A stretch of DNA of 39,294 nt from Bifidobacteriaceae bacterium UBA2724 (GTDB taxonomy: Bacteria > Actinomycetota > Actinomycetes > Actinomycetales > Bifidobacteriaceae), in the NCBI GenBank assembly GCA_002353815.1, contig DEKK01000016.1, forward strand, positions 268,040 to 307,333, given 5' to 3'. The first letter of the stretch is position 1. Each line of letters begins with the position of its first letter. The position numbers were made by a program, and so were the translations under genes. Below, piece by piece: positions 16,053-24,801 of the stretch. The notes beneath the pieces are model-generated. The model did no database searches, was not told the DNA's origin, and saw nothing but the letters and a program-made list of their open reading frames with translations.

Positions 16053-17192
16053 ATGGCAGCAATGGACGCACCGTTCTATGACGTGAACCTGAGCTACGAA
16101 GACAATTACGCGAAGGGGCCGTTCGGTGCGTTTGCCGCGGCACTTGAAAGCCGGGCCGGCGCGGGCGTCGCGACTTCGGCCGCCGAAACCGCCGCAACCG
16201 CGGAAGCATCGTCGGAAAACTTCCTCGGCCTTCCCGTCAACCTGCCCTTCGGCATTCCCGCGGGCCCCTTGCTCAATTCGCGCTTCACCGACGCCGCCTT
16301 CCTCATGGGCTTCGACATCGCCGTCTACAAAACCGTGCGCTCGCGGCAGTGGCCGTGCAACCGGTTCCCGAACGTGCTGTCGGTGCATCCGCGCGGCGCA
16401 TCCATCGACCCCGAGGGCGTCGAGAAAGACGAGGGCGTGCTTGCCGATTCGAACTACGGCACCGACGCGACCCGCATCTCGATCTCCAACTCCTTCGGCG
16501 TGCCTTCGCAGGATCCGGATGTGTGGCAGCCCGACATGGCCGCTGCCGTGGCCCACGCCGGCGCGGGCCAGGTGCTTGTCGGCAGCTTCCAGGGCTTGCG
16601 CAAGCCCGGCATGAGCGACGAGGCGTATGTCGCCGATTGCGTGACCACCGCGCGACTTGTGCAGGAAACCGGTGCCAAGGTCATCGAGATGAATACCAGC
16701 TGCCCGAACGAAGGACACAATCGCCTGCTGTGCCACGACCCCGCGCTCGTCGGCCGCATCTGCGACGCGGTGAAGGACGAGATCGGCGACACCCCGTTCA
16801 TGATCAAGCTTGCGTATCTGCCGCGCGAAGAGCAGGTCGAGCAGATGGTGCGGAGCACCGCCGCGCATGGCACGGTGCAGGCGCTGTGCACGATCAACAC
16901 CATCTCGTGCAAGCTTGTCGACCGAAACGGCGACCAGGCGCTGCCGGGCGCGGGGCGGGACCGATCCGGAGTGTGCGGCGCGGCAATCCGCGAGGCGGGC
17001 CTTGCCATGGTGCGGCGCGTGGCCATGGCGCGGGAGAGACTGGGCACGGCATTCGACATCGTGGGGGTGGGCGGCGTGACGACGCCCGCCGATTACGCGG
17101 CCTATCGCGAGGCCGGTGCCGCCGCCGTCATGAGCGCTACCGGAGCCATGTGGAATCCGCGTCTCGCTCAGCACATTAAAGCCACACGGTAA
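16053..17192 (+). CDS. dihydroorotate dehydrogenase-like flavoprotein
   Basis: A 379-residue TIM-barrel FMN enzyme of the dihydroorotate dehydrogenase family. It shows GIPAGPLLNS (FMN phosphate/N-terminal strand), FDIAVYKTVRS, and the catalytic loop MNTSCPNEG, whose Cys corresponds to the class 1 active-site base. TINTISCKLVDRNG and the C-terminal FMN motif VGVGGVTTPADYAAYREAGAAAV follow. An Ala/Thr/Glu-rich segment at about residues 35-55 separates the N-terminal strand from the core. The ATG at 16053 has AGGAGCGAAG upstream. No other pyrimidine genes adjoin it, so it may be a second DHOD or a relative with a different substrate rather than the main PyrD. Confidence 0.85.
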   Translation: MAAMDAPFYDVNLSYEDNYAKGPFGAFAAALESRAGAGVATSAAETAATAEASSENFLGLPVNLPFGIPAGPLLNSRFTDAAFLMGFDIAVYKTVRSRQWPCNRFPNVLSVHPRGASIDPEGVEKDEGVLADSNYGTDATRISISNSFGVPSQDPDVWQPDMAAAVAHAGAGQVLVGSFQGLRKPGMSDEAYVADCVTTARLVQETGAKVIEMNTSCPNEGHNRLLCHDPALVGRICDAVKDEIGDTPFMIKLAYLPREEQVEQMVRSTAAHGTVQALCTINTISCKLVDRNGDQALPGAGRDRSGVCGAAIREAGLAMVRRVAMARERLGTAFDIVGVGGVTTPADYAAYREAGAAAVMSATGAMWNPRLAQHIKATR

Positions 17193-17626
17193 TCGGCGCC
17201 GCAACGGGTGCGGGTGCCTTGGAGCGGTGCTCGCCGCGCACCCGTGACCGTGTCGTCCGTTAGGTGCCTCCTCGGGGTGCGGGGGAGAGCACGCTTCAAG
17301 GCATCAAGAAGCATCCGGGCCGCGCAATGGGGCGCGGCTCGTTGTCGAATGCCGGCGGAATCGGCAATCCTGGCTCTGGTGCCAGGAAATGTGCCATTAA
17401 CACTGGACTCTTGATTGTAACGGTGTCTTAACTGCTTGCCCGCCCGGTGCAACATGAATTCTCGCACAATGTCAATCAACGGGAATCGAATACGGCGATT
17501 CACAAGGGCGATACTCCCAACCACAAGGGCTGCACACCATGGTGGATTCGCCGCTTCCCGGAATCTCGTCGCGGTGCATGGCATGCCGGCGGGGTGATAC
17601 ATGGAAAACACGAGAAGGAGTCTGTC
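17193..17626. other. 434-bp control region before the ABC cluster
   Basis: No gene is supported here. Two inverted repeats can end the upstream transcript: ACGGGTGCG (17204-17212) with CGCACCCGT (17237-17245), and GCCGCGC (17319-17325) with GCGCGGC (17332-17338). An AT-richer stretch at 17394-17433, with TTGATTGTAACGGTGTCTTA, is the likely promoter/operator region of the cluster. The transcript leader would then be about 190 nt. Confidence 0.4.
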
Positions 17627-18751
17627 ATGACAAGGCGCAACATTGCCAAGATTGCAACGGCTATCGTGTGCTGCACCGCGCTCGGAGCCTCGATGGCCGC
17701 TTGCGGTGCATCGTCGCAGGGGTCATCTGCATCCTCGTGGGCGACGATCACCAGCGCAAGCGACGGGGGCGGCATGGATGCTTTGGTCGCTGCCGCCAAG
17801 AAGGAAGGCGAACTGACCCTTATTGCATGTCCCGATGATTGGGCCAATTGGGGGAAGATCATCAGCAAGTTCGAGGAAACCTATGACATTACGGTGAATT
17901 CGACCGATCCCAATGCGTCCAGCGCTGAGGAAATCAAGGCAGCCGACAACCTCAAGGGGCAGAGCGGCGCCCCGGACGTCTTCGACCTGGGCGCTACCGT
18001 CGTTTCGACGAGCACGGATCACTACGCTGCTTACAAAGTGCAGGCATGGGATTCGATTCCCGACGGTAACAAGGAATCGACAGGTTTGTACACGAATGAC
18101 TACACGGGCGTCATCTCCATCGGTTACGACTCGAGCAAGGTCCCTGCACCGACAAGTATCGATGACCTGCTGACGGATAAGTACAAGGGCATGGTCGCCA
18201 TCAACGGCGACCCCACGCAATCCGGTTCCGCTCTCGCTGCGGTCGCCTGGGCCACGCTGCAAAACGGGGGATCCCTGGATGACTTCTCCGCCGGCATCGA
18301 CTTCTACCGCAAGCTACAGCAGGCTGGCAACTTCCTGCATGTCGACGCCACGTCCGCAACCGTGGCGTCGGGCGAGACCCCGGTGGTCATCGACTGGAAC
18401 TACTTGAACGTTGCCGCCGCTGCAGGCAATTCCAACTACAAGACGGTGGTGCTGCCCTCCGATGCATACGGCTCCTATTACAGCCAGGCAATCAACAAGG
18501 ATGCGCCCCATCCTGCGGCGGCGCGCTTGTGGGAGGAATTCGTCTATACAAACGATGTACAGAATCTGTTCCTGCAAGCGGGTGCCCTTCCCGTGATGGC
18601 ATCCAAGATGAAGTCGGACGGCACGATCGACACGGATGCCTTGGAGAAGGCTGGCGGCTTGCCCGACAACATCAATCTCGCCACCAAGGATCAAATCGAC
18701 GCGGCCAACAAACTGCTTGCAGAACAGTGGTCGAGCGTGGCGTCATCCTGA
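17627..18751 (+). CDS. ABC substrate-binding lipoprotein (AfuA/PhnS/PotD-like)
   Basis: A 374-residue extracytoplasmic binding protein anchored as a lipoprotein. The signal peptide carries a basic start (MTRRNIAK), a hydrophobic core and the lipobox SMAAC, with acylated Cys at about residue 26. The mature part has the type II binding-protein pattern of the iron/polyamine/2-aminoethylphosphonate group: EGELTLIACPDDW, VTVNSTDPNAS-like NSTDPNAS, GAPDVFDLGA, DYTGVISIGYDSSKVP and WNYLNVAAA. AAGGAG lies before the ATG. It opens a five- or six-gene run with two permeases, an ATPase, a phosphoesterase and a PLP enzyme, which point to an organophosphorus amine ligand. The ligand is inferred. Confidence 0.88.
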   Translation: MTRRNIAKIATAIVCCTALGASMAACGASSQGSSASSWATITSASDGGGMDALVAAAKKEGELTLIACPDDWANWGKIISKFEETYDITVNSTDPNASSAEEIKAADNLKGQSGAPDVFDLGATVVSTSTDHYAAYKVQAWDSIPDGNKESTGLYTNDYTGVISIGYDSSKVPAPTSIDDLLTDKYKGMVAINGDPTQSGSALAAVAWATLQNGGSLDDFSAGIDFYRKLQQAGNFLHVDATSATVASGETPVVIDWNYLNVAAAAGNSNYKTVVLPSDAYGSYYSQAINKDAPHPAAARLWEEFVYTNDVQNLFLQAGALPVMASKMKSDGTIDTDALEKAGGLPDNINLATKDQIDAANKLLAEQWSSVASS

Positions 18752-18794
18752 TTTTCGCGGTATCCAAAGCCACAAGAGGCGAAAGGAGGATCTG

Positions 18795-19643
18795 ATGAGG
18801 AAAGCGAAGGATGGATTGGGATTGGTGCCCTTCGTGGCGTATGTGGTGATCTTCTTCGCATTGCCGGCGGTGCTGGTCGTCACCAGTGCATTCCGGGCGC
18901 CGGATGGCTCATGGACGATGGCGAATTTCGACATATTCAGCCGCCCGGGTGTCTCGGCGTCATTTTGGAATTCGTGCTGGCTATCGCTGCTCACAGCGGC
19001 GATAGGCTCCGTGCTTGGAGCGCTGGTGTGCTTCGCCCTGCTCGGTTGTCGCGAAGGCGGAATCGTGAGGCGACTGGTGGATTCCGCAGCAAGCACATTG
19101 TCTCAGTTCGGCGGCGTCATGCTGGCCTTCGCTTTCATCACGATCCTTGGCAACAACGGTTTCGTCACCCTCGCTCTGCGCAACATTGCGCATGTGGACA
19201 TCTACCGCAACGGAATGTGGCTGTATACACCGCAGGGGTTGATTCTCCCGTACCTGTTCTTTCAGATACCGCTGATGGTCATCAGCTTCTATCCGGCGAT
19301 GTCGCGGCTCCCCGGGCATCTTGCCGAAGCCGTGGCCATCCTTGGCGGAAGCAGATGGGTGTATTGGCGTTCCGTCGCTATCCCCGTGCTATTTCCCTCG
19401 TTCATGGGAGGGTTCCTGCTTCTGTTCGCCAATTCGTTCTCGGCGTATGCCACGGCGGCGGCACTCATCAGCCAGGGGGCGCAGATAGCACCCCTTCAGG
19501 TCAGGTCCGCGCTCATCAGCGAAACCGGTCTGGGAAATGCCGGGGCGGCGGGGGCGTTGGCCACCGGCATGCTCATCATCATGGTCGCGGTCATCTGCGC
19601 CTATGCCTTGTTGGAAAGGAGGGCCTCGTCATGGCTGGAGTAA
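18795..19643 (+). CDS. ABC transporter permease 1 of the cluster
   Basis: A 282-residue permease with about six membrane spans, starting at GLVPFVAYVVIFFALPAVLV. The EAA coupling loop is LAEAVAILGGSRWVYWRSVAIPVL (family pattern EAA-x3-G-x9-I-x-LP). It belongs to the polyamine/iron/phosphonate class of importers. AAAGGAGG stands six bases before the ATG. The gene follows the binding protein by 43 bp, and its 3' end overlaps the next permease by 13 bp, so the two are translationally coupled and probably form a heterodimeric channel. Confidence 0.9.
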   Translation: MRKAKDGLGLVPFVAYVVIFFALPAVLVVTSAFRAPDGSWTMANFDIFSRPGVSASFWNSCWLSLLTAAIGSVLGALVCFALLGCREGGIVRRLVDSAASTLSQFGGVMLAFAFITILGNNGFVTLALRNIAHVDIYRNGMWLYTPQGLILPYLFFQIPLMVISFYPAMSRLPGHLAEAVAILGGSRWVYWRSVAIPVLFPSFMGGFLLLFANSFSAYATAAALISQGAQIAPLQVRSALISETGLGNAGAAGALATGMLIIMVAVICAYALLERRASSWLE

Positions 19644-20617
19644 ATCATGCCGTTGCCGCTGTTGCGTCAGATGCGGCAGGCAACGCCGAGAAAGAGGAAT
19701 ACACGACGATACAGAACGGCGCATGGTCGAGATACGACCGGCCGTCCCTGGCGGCTCGGCGTATCATTCTCGCATTGTTCTTCCTTCTCGTAGCGCTGCC
19801 CGTCATCGGAATGCTGTATTTCAGCTTCCGATCCACGGACGGTGGCATGACCACATCGCATTGGGCGGAGCTCTTCTCGTCTGCCGCACCTCGGGCTCTG
19901 CGCATGCTGAACAGAGGGCTGGGCAATTCTCTGGCCATCGTCCTCGTCACCATCGCTATCGAATACGTTGTGGTCATTCCCACGCTTGTGCTACTCGATG
20001 TGCGATTTCCCCGGTCACGGCGATGGATGCGTGTGCTCATGCTTCTGCCCATTGCCATTCCGGCGATCATTCTTGTTGTGGGATACGCACCGGTGTTTTC
20101 GTTCATCTACCAGTGGATCAGCACAAGCCAGTGGACGCTTGCCTTCGCCTACGGCATCATTTCCCTTCCTTTCGTGTACACCACGATTGAAGCTGATCTC
20201 ATGGGAATGAACGCGGCGACACTGACGCAGGCAGCGGAATCGCTGGGAGCCGGATGGCTTCGCACCCTGTGGAGCGTCCTGTTGCCTGGGCTGCGTAAAA
20301 GCATTGTGTCGTGCACTCTCATCACGGCAGCCATTTCCCTAGGTGAATTCACCATCGCATCCCTGCTCAACAGGGAGACCTTGCAAACAGATCTCATAGT
20401 CATCTCCCAAAGCGACGTGTACCTGTCGGTCGTCGTGACGCTCATCATCCTGATATTGACTTTCGTCGCACTCTTCCTCGTGTCCGGTGCGGGAGCCCAA
20501 CGGCGTCCCGGTCACGGAACTGGCGGGCGCAAGCGGATTCCCCAAGGACAGGAAGCAGCGGAAGTCGCAGAGGCCGCAGGAAGCGCGGATGTTTCGGATG
20601 AATCGCGCCATGCATAA
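19631..20617 (+). CDS. ABC transporter permease 2 of the cluster
   Basis: A 328-residue permease partner. A hydrophilic N-terminal tail of about 45 residues leads into six hydrophobic segments, from IILALFFLLVALPVIGMLYF to VVVTLIILILTFVALFLV. The coupling loop is LTQAAESLGAGWLRTLWSVLLPG. The C-terminal 45 residues are an Arg/Glu/Ala-rich cytoplasmic tail without recognised motif. The ATG at 19631 has AAAGGAGGGC upstream and overlaps permease 1. The ATPase starts 25 bp after the stop. Confidence 0.9.
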   Translation: MAGVNHAVAAVASDAAGNAEKEEYTTIQNGAWSRYDRPSLAARRIILALFFLLVALPVIGMLYFSFRSTDGGMTTSHWAELFSSAAPRALRMLNRGLGNSLAIVLVTIAIEYVVVIPTLVLLDVRFPRSRRWMRVLMLLPIAIPAIILVVGYAPVFSFIYQWISTSQWTLAFAYGIISLPFVYTTIEADLMGMNAATLTQAAESLGAGWLRTLWSVLLPGLRKSIVSCTLITAAISLGEFTIASLLNRETLQTDLIVISQSDVYLSVVVTLIILILTFVALFLVSGAGAQRRPGHGTGGRKRIPQGQEAAEVAEAAGSADVSDESRHA

Positions 20618-20642
20618 GGCGATTGTGCAGAAAGGAAACGTC

Positions 20643-21770
20643 ATGACAGAAGAAGACGCACGGGGGCGGACGCCTCAGAATGAATCGGACGCAGGTGTCG
20701 TCTTTGCAAACGTTACGAAATCCTATGGCGATCGGGAGGTGCTCCATTCCTTCAATCTGTCCATCGGACAGGGCGAGATGGTGTGTCTGCTCGGACCGTC
20801 GGGATGTGGCAAATCCACGGCATTGAGATGCCTGGCGGGGTTTGAGTTGATATCCGGTGGCGACATCACCATCGGCGGACGGTCCATCACGCGGCAACCT
20901 CCCCGCAAGCGCGGCATCGGCATGGTCTTTCAGCATTACTCGCTGTTTCCCACAATGACCGTTCGCGACAATGTCGCCTTCGGGCTCAAGGTGTCGCGGG
21001 TGGGCAAGGACGAGCGCAACAGACGTGCGCTGAAGATGCTCGAGCGTGTGGGGCTGGCCGAATACGCCGACGTCTTTCCCAACCGTCTTTCCGGAGGCCA
21101 GCAGCAGCGCGTGGCCTTGGCGAGGGCGTTGGTGACCAATCCGCGTGTCCTGTTGCTGGATGAGCCGCTTTCGGCATTGGATGCCAAGATTCGCGTCCAG
21201 TTGCGTGATGAAATCAGATTGCTGCAACAACAGCTCGGTATTACTGCGATTTTCGTGACCCATGATCAGGAGGAAGCGCTCGCGGTCGCCGATCGTATCG
21301 CCATCATGCACGATGGCGCCATCGAGCAAATCGGTCGGCCGCAAGATCTGTACGAGATGCCTGCCACGGCTTTCGTGGCGGATTTCGTGGGGCAGTCAAG
21401 CGTTGTGGAAACCGTGGTCGCCGCTGACGGGACTGTGCGGGTGTGCGGGCAGACGCTGCCCCTGCTTGTGCACCTGCCCGCGAAAACCTTGGTGAAGGTG
21501 TTCATCCGTCCGGAGAACGTTGTGTTTACCGAAAGTCCCGACGGTGAATGCACGGTTGAATCCGCATCGTATCTGGGCTCCTTCACCCGCACGACGGCCG
21601 TGGCCGATGGCGTGCGCATCACATCGCAGCACGCTCCCGGCAACAACATCGACAAAGGTCGCAAGGTACATGTTTCCATCCGTCCCGAACCCGTGATGGC
21701 CGAACGCATCGAATTGCGCTGGGCGCAGGATGCCAGGACGGTGAAAGGGGATGGCGACAATGGCGCATGA
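20643..21770 (+). CDS. ABC transporter ATP-binding protein (PotA/FbpC/PhnT-like)
   Basis: A 375-residue importer ATPase. Walker A is LLGPSGCGKSTALR, the Q-loop MVFQHYSLFP, the signature LSGGQQQRVALARAL, Walker B VLLLDEPLSALD, and the H-loop FVTHDQEEAL. The C-terminal third (about 245-375) is a TOBE-like regulatory domain (VFIRPENVVF). AGAAAGGA precedes the ATG. The PotA/FbpC-type ATPase with two separate permeases and a lipoprotein matches the architecture of iron, polyamine and 2-aminoethylphosphonate (PhnSTUV) importers. Its end overlaps the next gene. Confidence 0.92.
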   Translation: MTEEDARGRTPQNESDAGVVFANVTKSYGDREVLHSFNLSIGQGEMVCLLGPSGCGKSTALRCLAGFELISGGDITIGGRSITRQPPRKRGIGMVFQHYSLFPTMTVRDNVAFGLKVSRVGKDERNRRALKMLERVGLAEYADVFPNRLSGGQQQRVALARALVTNPRVLLLDEPLSALDAKIRVQLRDEIRLLQQQLGITAIFVTHDQEEALAVADRIAIMHDGAIEQIGRPQDLYEMPATAFVADFVGQSSVVETVVAADGTVRVCGQTLPLLVHLPAKTLVKVFIRPENVVFTESPDGECTVESASYLGSFTRTTAVADGVRITSQHAPGNNIDKGRKVHVSIRPEPVMAERIELRWAQDARTVKGDGDNGA

Positions 21771-23157
21771 TGAACACTTCGCAAGCATGCCGCTGCACAG
21801 GCTGCGGTTTCGTGACGATGGCACGTTTCGTGTGCTTCAGCTCGCCGACGTGCAGGATGGCCCGGATGTGAGCCCGGATGCACTGGAACTCATCGATGCT
21901 GCAATCGAGGAGTCTGATCCCGACCTTGTGGTGCTGACGGGGGATCAGATTCGCGGGTATGATCCGGCTTTCGTCGAGACCTTCACGGCGCGCCATGGGG
22001 AACATCCCGGTAGCGGCATTCCGCTGGGGGTGCGTGCAGAGATGGCGCTGGATGGCAGAAGCGATGCGTGGATGCGATTCGACCGTCGCGGTCAGGGGGA
22101 CGGTTCCGCAGCTCTGCGCCGCACGAAATCCAAGGTGATGGCATCGTTTGTGCAATTCCTCGAGCCCATCGTGTCGCGCGGCATACCGTTTGCCGCGACT
22201 TACGGTAACCATGATTTCCAATGCGGCATAGGCGTGGATGAACAGGATGCGATGTATCGGCGATTCCCCGGATGTCTCAATCCCCCGGCGGCTGATGGTG
22301 ATAAGGACGGTGACGGAGCATCACAGGACGTGCAGGCGATTGTGTGCGAGCCAGGCACTTTCGCCCTTCCCGTGTTGAGCAACGACGGGCAAGACATCGC
22401 ATTGGGAATCGTCTTGGTCAATTCGGGCGACTATGACGCAGGCGGGTATGGCGCTCCGTCAGACACGGCGGTGCAATGGCTGCCTGAGGCGCAGAAGCAA
22501 TTGCGTGGAATGCGGCAATCTCTCGGTGGAAAGGATGCGGCAGTGCCGAGCATTGCGTTCCAGCACATCCCGCCGCAGCAAATCTATCGGTGCCTTCGCC
22601 GTGCAAGTGCCTTCACACCCCATGCGGTCGAAGGAAGCGGCCCCTTCGCAGGCTCCTATTTTGTGCCGGACCCGGATGTGTGCCGGCCTGGCACTGCGCT
22701 TGGTGAAGGACCGTGCTGCTCGGCTCGCGATACAGGTGAATTCGCTGCACTGCGTGATATGGATGGGTATTTCGCGCTGTATAGCGGGCACGATCACAAA
22801 AACACCATCATCGGTTCTGTCGATGGCATCGACCTGGGGTATTCGCCCACATGCGGATTCAGCTCCTACGGGCCCAAACCGGAAGACCATGCACTTCGAC
22901 TGTTTGTTTTCAGGCAGGATGATCCGCGTGGGTATGACACCACGTTGTTGACATACGCGGATCTTGTGCATCACCCTGTGCGTGCACGAATCAGGGCATG
23001 CGCCGCGCAGGTGCTTCCTGCAAGCACGGCAAGCGTTGGCGATGCGCTGCGCAGGTCGGCGACTGGCCTGAGATGCGTTGCTGCAGCGGGGTGTGCTGTT
23101 CTTATCGGCATCGCAGGCGCCGGTATCGCGCACCGCCGACGAAGAGGAGGGGTGTAG
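21760..23157 (+). CDS. Dcr2-like metallophosphoesterase (cluster copy)
   Basis: A 465-residue calcineurin-type phosphoesterase, paralogous to the protein at 10694-12205. The shared motifs are FRVLQLADVQDGP, LVVLTGDQIRGYD, ATYGNHDFQCG, GYGAPS, FQHIPPQQIY and YSGHDHKNT. It lacks a signal peptide and ends in a hydrophobic stretch (VAAAGCAVLIGIAGAGIA) plus the basic tail HRRRRGG. The ATG at 21760 has AAAGGGG eight bases upstream; an ATG at 21751 is too close to it. The start overlaps the ATPase gene by 11 bp, so it is coupled to the importer and probably releases phosphate from the imported compound or from a product. Confidence 0.9.
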   Translation: MAHDEHFASMPLHRLRFRDDGTFRVLQLADVQDGPDVSPDALELIDAAIEESDPDLVVLTGDQIRGYDPAFVETFTARHGEHPGSGIPLGVRAEMALDGRSDAWMRFDRRGQGDGSAALRRTKSKVMASFVQFLEPIVSRGIPFAATYGNHDFQCGIGVDEQDAMYRRFPGCLNPPAADGDKDGDGASQDVQAIVCEPGTFALPVLSNDGQDIALGIVLVNSGDYDAGGYGAPSDTAVQWLPEAQKQLRGMRQSLGGKDAAVPSIAFQHIPPQQIYRCLRRASAFTPHAVEGSGPFAGSYFVPDPDVCRPGTALGEGPCCSARDTGEFAALRDMDGYFALYSGHDHKNTIIGSVDGIDLGYSPTCGFSSYGPKPEDHALRLFVFRQDDPRGYDTTLLTYADLVHHPVRARIRACAAQVLPASTASVGDALRRSATGLRCVAAAGCAVLIGIAGAGIAHRRRRGGV

Positions 23158-23298
23158 CGGCTGCGGCAGACGGCGGAATTCGCAAGATCCTAAAGGTCGC
23201 GAGACCCGGAACCTCGAGACCCGAAACTGCAAGTCTTGGGAATCCACGCCGGAATTCATAGTTCATAATCCAAAGAAATCCACAAAAAAGAGACAACA

Positions 23299-24663
23299 AT
23301 GGCCACTCGATCAACAATCATGGATACCAATAGCTTCCGTCCGGAGATGGCGGGTGCGCTCGACCCGCAGACCCGCAAGCTGACACAGGAGCGTGAGGTC
23401 CTCGGACCGGCATACCGCTTGTTTTACCGCAAGCCGGTGCACCTTGTGAAGGGCCGGGGGTCCCATCTGTGGGATGCGGACGGTGTGGAGTACCTCGACG
23501 TCTATAACAACGTTGCGTCCGTGGGGCACTGTCATCCGCGGGTCGTCGATGCCATTGCGAAGCAGGCGTCGGAGCTCAACACCCACACGCGGTACCTGCA
23601 CGAGAACATCCTCAGGTATGCGAACGACATCCTGTCCACGATGCCGGACGAGATAGACCGCATCATGTTCCAATGCACCGGGTCGGAGGCCAATGACCTT
23701 GCGGTGCGTGTGGCGCAGGCTTACACCGGTGGCGAGGGCGTCATCGTGACCCATGAGGCGTATCATGGCAATTCCGCATTGACGTCCAAGCTGTCGCCGG
23801 CATTGGGAACCGCACAGACATTGGGTCTGACGATGCGTATGGTGCCGACTCCCGACACTTATCGCCTCACGGTCGATGGCAAGCCTGCGTCCGAGTGCAC
23901 TGCCGGGGAATTCGGCAACTGGATGGCGGGGCAGGTGCGCGAGGCGGTGGCTGACATGAACCGCCACGGCATCAAGTTCGCCGCGTTCCTGGCCGACTCC
24001 ATCTTTTCTTCGGATGGCGTGTACCCCGATCCCGTCGGATACCTCAAGCCTGTCATCGACACCGTGCACGAACTTGGCGGCGTGTGGATAGCCGACGAGG
24101 TGCAGCCCGGTTTCACTCGCACGGGCGACGCATTCTGGGGATTCGGCCGTCAGGGAATCGTGCCGGATATCGTCACTTCCGGCAAGCCCATGGCGAACGG
24201 ATTGCCAACCTCTCTCATGGCGGCGCGTCATGAGGTCCTCGAGCCGTTCGCCGGATCCATTCCGTATTTCAACACTTTTGGAGGCAATCCCGTGTGTATG
24301 GCGGCTGCCCAGGCGGTGCTTGACGTCATGCGCGACGAAGACACCATGGGCAACGCCAAGCGAGTCGGCGCCATCTTCAAGAAAGCCGTGCTGGACCTCA
24401 AAGAACAGCACCCCTGCATCGGCGACGTGAGGGGTGCGGGACTCTACATCGGATGCGAAATCGTCAAGCCGGGAACGAAACAGCCCGACCAGCAGGCCGC
24501 CTTGGACATTCTTGAGGAATTGCGTGCCAACCGCATACTCACGTCAGTGTGCGGTCGCTTCGGCAACATCCTCAAGCTGAGGCCGCCGCTGGTGTTCAGC
24601 GAGAACGACGTCGATTGGTTCATCGAAGGGTTCACGGCAACGCTTGCCGCGTTGGGACTGTAG
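23299..24663 (+). CDS. class III PLP enzyme, phosphoethanolamine lyase/PbfA-like
   Basis: A 454-residue class III aminotransferase-fold enzyme. Its closest recalled relatives are ethanolamine-phosphate phospho-lyase (ETNPPL) and PbfA, which eliminates ammonia from hydroxy-aminoethylphosphonate. Shared blocks: YLDVYNNVASVGHCHPRVV, NTHTRYLHEN, GSEANDLAVRVA, HEAYHGN, PTPDTYR, IADEVQPGFTRTG (PLP Asp), SGKPMANGLP (Schiff-base Lys) and YFNTFGGNPV. The neighbouring importer and phosphoesterase fit a phosphorylated or phosphonylated amine. The start is weakly marked (AGAGA); 23320 is an alternative. It lies 141 bp after the phosphoesterase. A true aminotransferase role remains possible. Confidence 0.85.
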   Translation: MATRSTIMDTNSFRPEMAGALDPQTRKLTQEREVLGPAYRLFYRKPVHLVKGRGSHLWDADGVEYLDVYNNVASVGHCHPRVVDAIAKQASELNTHTRYLHENILRYANDILSTMPDEIDRIMFQCTGSEANDLAVRVAQAYTGGEGVIVTHEAYHGNSALTSKLSPALGTAQTLGLTMRMVPTPDTYRLTVDGKPASECTAGEFGNWMAGQVREAVADMNRHGIKFAAFLADSIFSSDGVYPDPVGYLKPVIDTVHELGGVWIADEVQPGFTRTGDAFWGFGRQGIVPDIVTSGKPMANGLPTSLMAARHEVLEPFAGSIPYFNTFGGNPVCMAAAQAVLDVMRDEDTMGNAKRVGAIFKKAVLDLKEQHPCIGDVRGAGLYIGCEIVKPGTKQPDQQAALDILEELRANRILTSVCGRFGNILKLRPPLVFSENDVDWFIEGFTATLAALGL

Positions 24664-24801
24664 CGGGTCGCCAATCATTGCGGTACGCCGACCATTGCGC
24701 CGTCGAATGATTTGATTCGGCGCAATCAACCCGACCTACAATGCCAGGTGCCCGTGCGGGGTTTGCCCTGTGCGAGCACTTGGCATGGAGGGCGGTGGAA
24801 T

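Noticed and set aside
15187..16209. Proline-rich minus-strand open frame
   Set aside because: It is produced by the 73-bp tandem repeat. The period is not a multiple of three, so no protein repeat is conserved.
3555..20637. Identical 15-mer ATTGTGCAGAAAGGA before the aminotransferase and the ABC ATPase
   Set aside because: Half of it is the common AGAAAGGA ribosome binding site, and the surrounding sequence is not conserved. A regulatory meaning is not supported.
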